10,184 bases of DNA from Beroe ovata. Taxonomy: Eukaryota > Ctenophora > Nuda > Beroida > Beroidae. Location of the stretch: assembly GCA_946803715.1 (NCBI GenBank), contig CAMPET010000203.1:46480-56663 (forward strand). Direction: 5' to 3'. This document shows, piece after piece, positions 6,701-10,184 of the stretch. How positions within the stretch are numbered: the first letter of the stretch is position 1; each line of letters opens with the position of its first letter. A program made the translations under genes and the position numbers. The notes beneath the pieces are model-generated. The model was not told the DNA's origin and searched no databases. It saw only the letters and a program-made list of their open reading frames with translations.

Positions 6701-9700
6701 GATATGGACTACAAAGCCTCGGATATTGAGCTTACAGAGGAGCATATAGCAAAGGAGAAGGATCTAGAGAATGAACTGCAAAAATCTGCCAAAGTTGCTC
6801 AGGAACGTCTGATGGATGAACAGGATACTAATCTTGATCAGCTGGTAACAGTTCTCCAGAGTGTGCCTTTCCAAGAGAGGGTTGACTTCATAGAACTGCT
6901 GAAGGAGCAACACGAAGTGCAGAGAACAGACTTCGAGGTCATGCTGAGGATGCAACTCGAGGAAGCCAGGGAAAAACTCCGAAGAGAGTATATCATCAGG
7001 AAGCGGGTGTCCCTAAACATTTTGGTTAGGGAATTTTTCTTCAGCCTGGCTGAGGAGGCAAATCTGAATGACGATGTGAGAGATGATCTCATAAGTAGGA
7101 GCAAGCATTACATTGACGTCATTGATGAGTCCTTCCATGAGGAGAGCTGCAGACAGAAGTTCATCCTGGAGGAGAGGCTGCTAAGACGGGAAGCTACCCT
7201 CAAAATAAAGGAGGAAAGAGTGAAGTACCACAACAACTTGATGAGCAGCATTTCAAATTCAATGAAGCAAACCATCAACCGTCTCATCCGAGAGTCGCTG
7301 ATTAAGAGGTCCTATGGCGAGGAACTGCTCTCTCAAATCAATGTGACCTCCAATGAGAACAAGGACTCCATGGTCAGGGTGATGAAGGAGTATGAGATGA
7401 GTGTCCGCGAGACTGTGAGGAATAAGGCACAGGAGAAAGCTCGACAGCAACTCAATACACATCTAGAGGCATATGAGATGTTCCAACAGAACTTCAACAA
7501 CAAGCTTGCAAAGCGGGAAATCAGCCCAGCCGAGTTCTTGGACAGGAAGATGCGTTTCCATGTGGGAAGGAGAATGGAAGAGGAGGAACTGTTCAATGAA
7601 ATGGATGAGTTGACTGCCCAGGAACTGGCACTGGTGTGGGATCACTTCACCAGTGAGAGTCTGGCCAAGTTCAGGGAGAACCAGGACAAGATATTCGAAA
7701 CACTGATCAAGAGAGCTATCATCGGCAGCAGTCAGACTGAGGTTCAGAGACAACGGAACTTCAGGGATCAAACTAAGCTAGAGACGGAGAAGAAGAATGC
7801 TATCAAGAGCATCGAGACGATGCTCCAACAAATGATAGACGATAGCGAGGAGAGGATCAAATGCCAAGTTGAAGCAGATAAACTCGAACAAACTGCTCTG
7901 AAGGAACAAGAAGCAAAGATGGTCGAGTAAGTTTTCATTCGGCAATCTGCATATGGGATAAGAACACCTCTCTCCTCTGCCGATGATTATGACATGACGT
8001 TACTATGAAGTTACTATGATCTGACTAAATATAACCACTGATTGCAGGAGATTGCTGGAGAGCCAACTCGTGATGAACCAAGAGACAAGGGAAACAGTCA
8101 TGAGGGAGCACAGGAAGAATCTTCTTGAACTGGAGGAGGGGTAAGATCACATCATTTCCTCTCCAATCACAGCCTCACTCTTTCCCAAATCCTCACTTTC
8201 AACTACAATTACTAGATGTCAATTACAAATTTATTTCGTTGCTTTGTTTTATTGTTTGGAACTAAAATATTTGAATTCTGCAGGCTGACAATCCAAAAAC
8301 TGCGGTTTAAGCGGAAACGTCTGGAGAGATTGGCACGGAAGATCGGGAAAAAGCTCGAGAAGATGATGGAAACACAATCTCACGAACGGGAGGTATTGTA
8401 TAACTTGTGTCCAATGTTAGAATTTAGAATATTACTTCTTGTCATCTACCTTGCTGACACCGAAAAGTTCACTACCATGCTGACACTTCAAACCGGAGCT
8501 GAAGTGATAGCGTATATCCCCCAGTTATTCAAGAGTGGAGATGGTCGTAGTGATGACACAATCCAGACTTTGTTACACAGACAACAGGACGACCGTATGG
8601 ACCTGCTACAATCCATGGGTTCACTCGATACAGAGGAACTGGAGGACATACAGAACGAGATCATGGAGGAGAAGTCACTAGTCCTCACCGAACAGAAACG
8701 ACGACTAGCATCCATGCTGGCTGGGTTCCAAGTTCAGAAGAGTAGAGAAGTTGCCACGCTCCGGGGACAGCTCAGCTCCCTCACCAAAGTCGAGGTATAT
8801 TATTGTCACATCATAACAGTACTGATTCTCATGTATGTCACGCACACTTCAGTCAAGGATAATTGAGTCACGTGACATGTGTTTTCAGTTGAACCTGATT
8901 GACGATCTCTCATCACGATCTGTTCTAGAGGAGACTAAGGTCAAAGCCATGGTGGAGGCCCATCTGAAGGTGAGTACTTGTTCAGTATCATTCTCATCAT
9001 TGGTTGCAGTGGCCAAACTGCAAAACACCCACCCTAGCCCCCCCCCCCTGTATCTTCATGATTATATAGGATATCGAGAGCAAGGTAGAGGAACTCACAC
9101 AACAGAAGGACCGGCAGAAGGCTGTGTTGGAACAGAGGATAGACAACAAACTCAAGAGTCTGGAGGAGGAACTAGTGGCTCGACATCAGGTATATGAAGC
9201 TGTCAAGGATAGTTTTTTGTGTGTCGGCTGGAATATTGCTGTGAATTGATTCAAAAACTGTGCCCAGAAATATCGAGAAGGTCCTCCAGTTTTATGAGTG
9301 GTATAATCATAACCGTAATGTTCAAGAGTCGTGTTGTTTATCTTGGTCACGATATGGGCATAATGTTTTGCTGGAGAGGGTAGTTGTATATATCACGTGT
9401 GTTTCAGCAACAAGCTGAGGATATAACAGAGAAGCAGAGTGACAAGTCACCGGCGTACATGTACAAGAAGATGCTCCTCCTACAGAAACAGAAGAATGAG
9501 CGTCAGCAACTCAGGTTTGGAATATGGTGACACTCGCTCACCGCTCAATCAATCCCCCAAACTCTATAGCGTTAGATAGAATAGTTATTGATCCCCGTCT
9601 ATTCTTGTAGGATTTCACCAGTTCCCATCGCATCGCGTGCAATAATAGAGTCTGGTCAGCTAGGCCAGTAATCTGATTCTACCTTGTAACACTGTTCTTC

Positions 9701-10102
9701 GACACAGGGATACACTTCGCATTGAGAAGGAACAAACAGCTGAGGAGCTGGAGAGGAAACTGGAGCTGGTCCGCCTGAAGGAGCTCAAGAAACAGGTACA
9801 TAGGCGCCTAGCACGTCACTTGTGTAGTACATATCGTGTACATAATATGTGCAGATGGGTAGTGCATACCTATGGGTATTGGGTATGGGCATACATGTCG
9901 ACATGACAACTAATGCATAGCCGGGGATATGAAGAGGGATGGTTTTTACAATATTATGGAATCGTCTAATTGACATTGTCAATAACAGCTGCTGTATATC
10001 TGTATTATCACAGGAACTCAAGTTCATATCAGAGTTGATCCAGCACGCTGATTTCGACAGAGAGGAGCTAGCCGACGTGTTCAAAGCCATGTTTGTTACC
10101 AG
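3787..10102 (+). CDS. Large type I membrane protein with coiled-coil tail, EVC2/limbin-like (partial, 11 coding exons)
   Basis: Spliced model: 3787-3798, 3946-4119, 4202-7926, 8048-8140, 8284-8392, 8525-8794, 8889-8969, 9070-9189, 9408-9514, 9708-9795, 10014-10102. It gives about 1622 residues with all phases matching and continues past the window. Residues 1-20 are a signal peptide (cleavage near C-Y-A/Q). The ectodomain spans about 21-765, with six cysteines and N-glycosylation sites at about N496 and N647. The transmembrane helix is about 766-789, followed by CCKR. The tail is long, charged, E/K/R/Q-rich helix. Signal peptide, ectodomain, single TM and coiled-coil tail together match EVC2/limbin, the partner of EVC at the base of cilia in Hedgehog signalling, where it acts downstream of Smoothened. 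Human EVC2 is 1308 residues with a much shorter ectodomain. The EVC2 call rests on architecture and memory, not a search. The alternative is an unnamed coiled-coil receptor. Confidence 0.6.
3799..3945 (+). other. EVC2-like intron 1 with duplicated 3' splice-site region
   Basis: The 147-bp intron contains two near copies of a 31/34-bp unit (3878-3908 and 3909-3942), each ending in TCTACTGATTTC followed by CAG. There are therefore two almost identical acceptors, AG at 3911 and at 3945. Only the second joins exon 1 to a frame that stays open. A smaller repeat, TGTCATGAAC/TATT, occurs around 3828-3864. Confidence 0.75.
3946..4119 (+). CDS. EVC2-like gene, coding exon 2 (signal peptide core, ectodomain start)
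   Basis: The acceptor is TTTCCAG and the donor is GTGAGA; 58 codons, phase 0 to 0. It codes the hydrophobic core ILVAVLQQSCYA, then QSNLLQNSFTV and the beta-strand-like VEAGESVTFRVQ, which resembles the opening strand of repeated beta-sandwich domains. Confidence 0.85.
4202..7926 (+). CDS. EVC2-like gene, giant coding exon 3 (ectodomain, TM, first half of tail)
   Basis: A 3725-nt exon, 1241 codons plus two bases. The acceptor is TTTCCCAG at 4201 (phase 0) and the donor GTAAGT starts at 7927, so the TAA at 7928 is intronic and not the gene's stop. The GTG at its start is an internal Val codon. It codes ectodomain residues 63-765, with beta-sandwich-like segments such as GGTVNCFIWVKNAGSA and VVGEELNVTFPMKIPQG. 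The TM helix is encoded at 6311-6382 (LGLAAAACFFIGVLIAM...). The tail begins with about 510 helical residues, including EEAREKLRREYIIRKR. No catalytic motif is apparent. Confidence 0.92.
8048..8140 (+). CDS. EVC2-like gene, coding exon 4
   Basis: The acceptor is ATTGCAG and the donor is GTAAGA. Phase 2 in and phase 2 out gives ERLLESQLVMNQETRETVMR..., which continues the coiled coil directly from exon 3. The preceding 121-bp intron holds an 11-bp direct repeat, GTTACTATGAA/T, at 7999-8020. Confidence 0.85.
8284..8392 (+). CDS. EVC2-like gene, coding exon 5
   Basis: The acceptor is ATTCTGCAG. The donor GTATTG at 8393 is weak for +4 to +6. The exon codes LTIQKLRFKRKRLERLARK..., a very basic helical stretch ending HERE. 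The weak donor and the open frame beyond it make read-through plausible. Confidence 0.75.
8525..8794 (+). CDS. EVC2-like gene, coding exon 6 (acceptor uncertain)
   Basis: Favoured acceptor TATATCCCCCAG at 8524 (phase 0) gives LFKSGDGRSDDTIQTLLHRQ..., then DRMDLLQSMGSLDTEELEDI and more heptad-like helix to the donor GTATAT at 8795. A second in-frame acceptor, GACAACAG at 8587, would drop 21 residues. The whole of 8393-8524 is also free of stops in frame. Confidence 0.7.
8889..8969 (+). CDS. EVC2-like gene, coding exon 7
   Basis: The acceptor is GTTTTCAG and the donor is GTGAGT; 27 codons, phase 0 to 0. It reads LNLIDDLSSRSVLEETKVKA... with continued helical character. Confidence 0.82.
9070..9189 (+). 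CDS. EVC2-like gene, coding exon 8
   Basis: The acceptor is TTATATAG and the donor is GTATAT; 40 codons, phase 0 to 0. It reads DIESKVEELTQQKDRQKAVL..., strongly coiled-coil. A different frame is also open across this exon and is a shadow. The preceding intron contains an 11-base C run at 9038-9048. Confidence 0.82.
9408..9514 (+). CDS. EVC2-like gene, coding exon 9
   Basis: The acceptor is GTGTTTCAG and the donor is GTTTGG (a weaker site). Phase 0 in and phase 2 out gives QQAEDITEKQSDKSPAYMYK... followed by a Q/K-rich helix. Confidence 0.75.
9708..9795 (+). CDS. EVC2-like gene, coding exon 10
   Basis: The acceptor is TTCGACACAG and the donor is GTACAT. Phase 2 in and phase 0 out gives DTLRIEKEQTAEELERKLEL..., a regular heptad coiled coil. 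The frame is fixed by the AG|G arginine codon shared with exon 9. Confidence 0.82.
10014..10102 (+). CDS. EVC2-like gene, coding exon 11 (last visible)
   Basis: The acceptor is TATTATCACAG and the donor is GTGAGT (phase 2 out). It codes ELKFISELIQHADFDREELA... ending MFVT, less heptad-like and possibly nearing the C-terminal region. The strong donor shows that more exons follow outside the window. Confidence 0.82.
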
Positions 10103-10146
10103 GTGAGTAGAATCATTTGTACCATCATGTCCCTACAAAATAGCAG

Positions 10147-10158
10147 TCACTGCAGTGA
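10147..10158. repeat. 12-bp perfect palindrome in intron 11
   Basis: TCACTGCAGTGA reads identically on both strands and lies just before the terminal AC tract. No role is evident. Confidence 0.5.
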
Positions 10159-10165
10159 TGAATTA

Positions 10166-10184
10166 ACACACACACACACACACA
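10166..10184. repeat. (AC)n microsatellite running off the window edge
   Basis: About nine and a half AC units reach the last base of the window, within the intron after exon 11. The true length is unknown. Confidence 0.9.

Noticed and set aside
4202-7930. Reading the large open frame as a single complete protein starting with GTG and ending at TAA 7928
   Set aside because: The GTG directly follows a TTTCCCAG acceptor and the TAA is part of a GTAAGT donor. Flanking exons join in phase and add a signal peptide and more coiled coil.
8216-8283. Start of a separate downstream protein at ATG 8216
   Set aside because: The frame only becomes coiled-coil after the CTGCAG acceptor at 8283 and matches the phase left by exon 4. 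The sequence before it is AT-rich intron.
8835-9197. Single open frame crossing exons 7 and 8
   Set aside because: It is correct only for exon 7. It reads through an intron with a C run and then a wrong frame over exon 8, where the donor and acceptor phases demand another frame giving clear coiled coil.

Overview
The window is eukaryotic, almost certainly animal, nuclear DNA. Coding potential is broken into exons with GT-AG introns whose phases match. Both genes encode secreted or membrane receptors, and there are no operons or ribosome binding sites. The introns are short (about 80 to 410 bp), the base composition is moderate, and CA-rich microsatellites are scattered through non-coding DNA. 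This fits a compact invertebrate genome; a sponge or another early-branching marine animal is my guess, but nothing here fixes the species.

Layout: two incomplete genes lie head to head around a non-coding stretch of about 1.6 to 1.8 kb. On the minus strand (1-2009) is the 5' part of a leucine-rich-repeat (LRR) protein gene. I can place seven coding exons: signal peptide plus cysteine-bearing LRR N-cap, LRR exons of 66, 72, 153, 72 and 81 nt all bounded by phase-2 introns, and the start of an LRR C-cap. The gene leaves the window at base 1, so the membrane or signalling part, if any, is not seen.

On the plus strand (3787-10102, leaving the window at the right edge) is a gene for a large single-pass type I membrane protein. 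It has a signal peptide, an ectodomain of roughly 745 residues rich in beta-sandwich-like segments, one transmembrane helix, and more than 830 residues of charged, mostly alpha-helical/coiled-coil cytoplasmic tail. By architecture and general sequence character the best candidate is an EVC2/limbin-like protein (Ellis-van Creveld protein 2, a ciliary-base Hedgehog regulator). This was judged without a database search. The ectodomain, the transmembrane segment and about half of the tail sit in a single 3.7-kb exon; the rest of the tail is cut into small exons.

The intergenic stretch (2010-3652) holds a CA-rich tract, a pair of mutually exclusive hairpins at 2891-2917, degenerate telomere-like CCCTAA copies at 3324-3382, and a plausible TATA/initiator core promoter at 3626-3656 with two CACGTG E-boxes. 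No RNA gene, CRISPR array, intact transposon or viral gene was recognised. The two genes need not act together. The arrangement is interesting mainly because vertebrate EVC2 has EVC, not an LRR gene, as its head-to-head partner.
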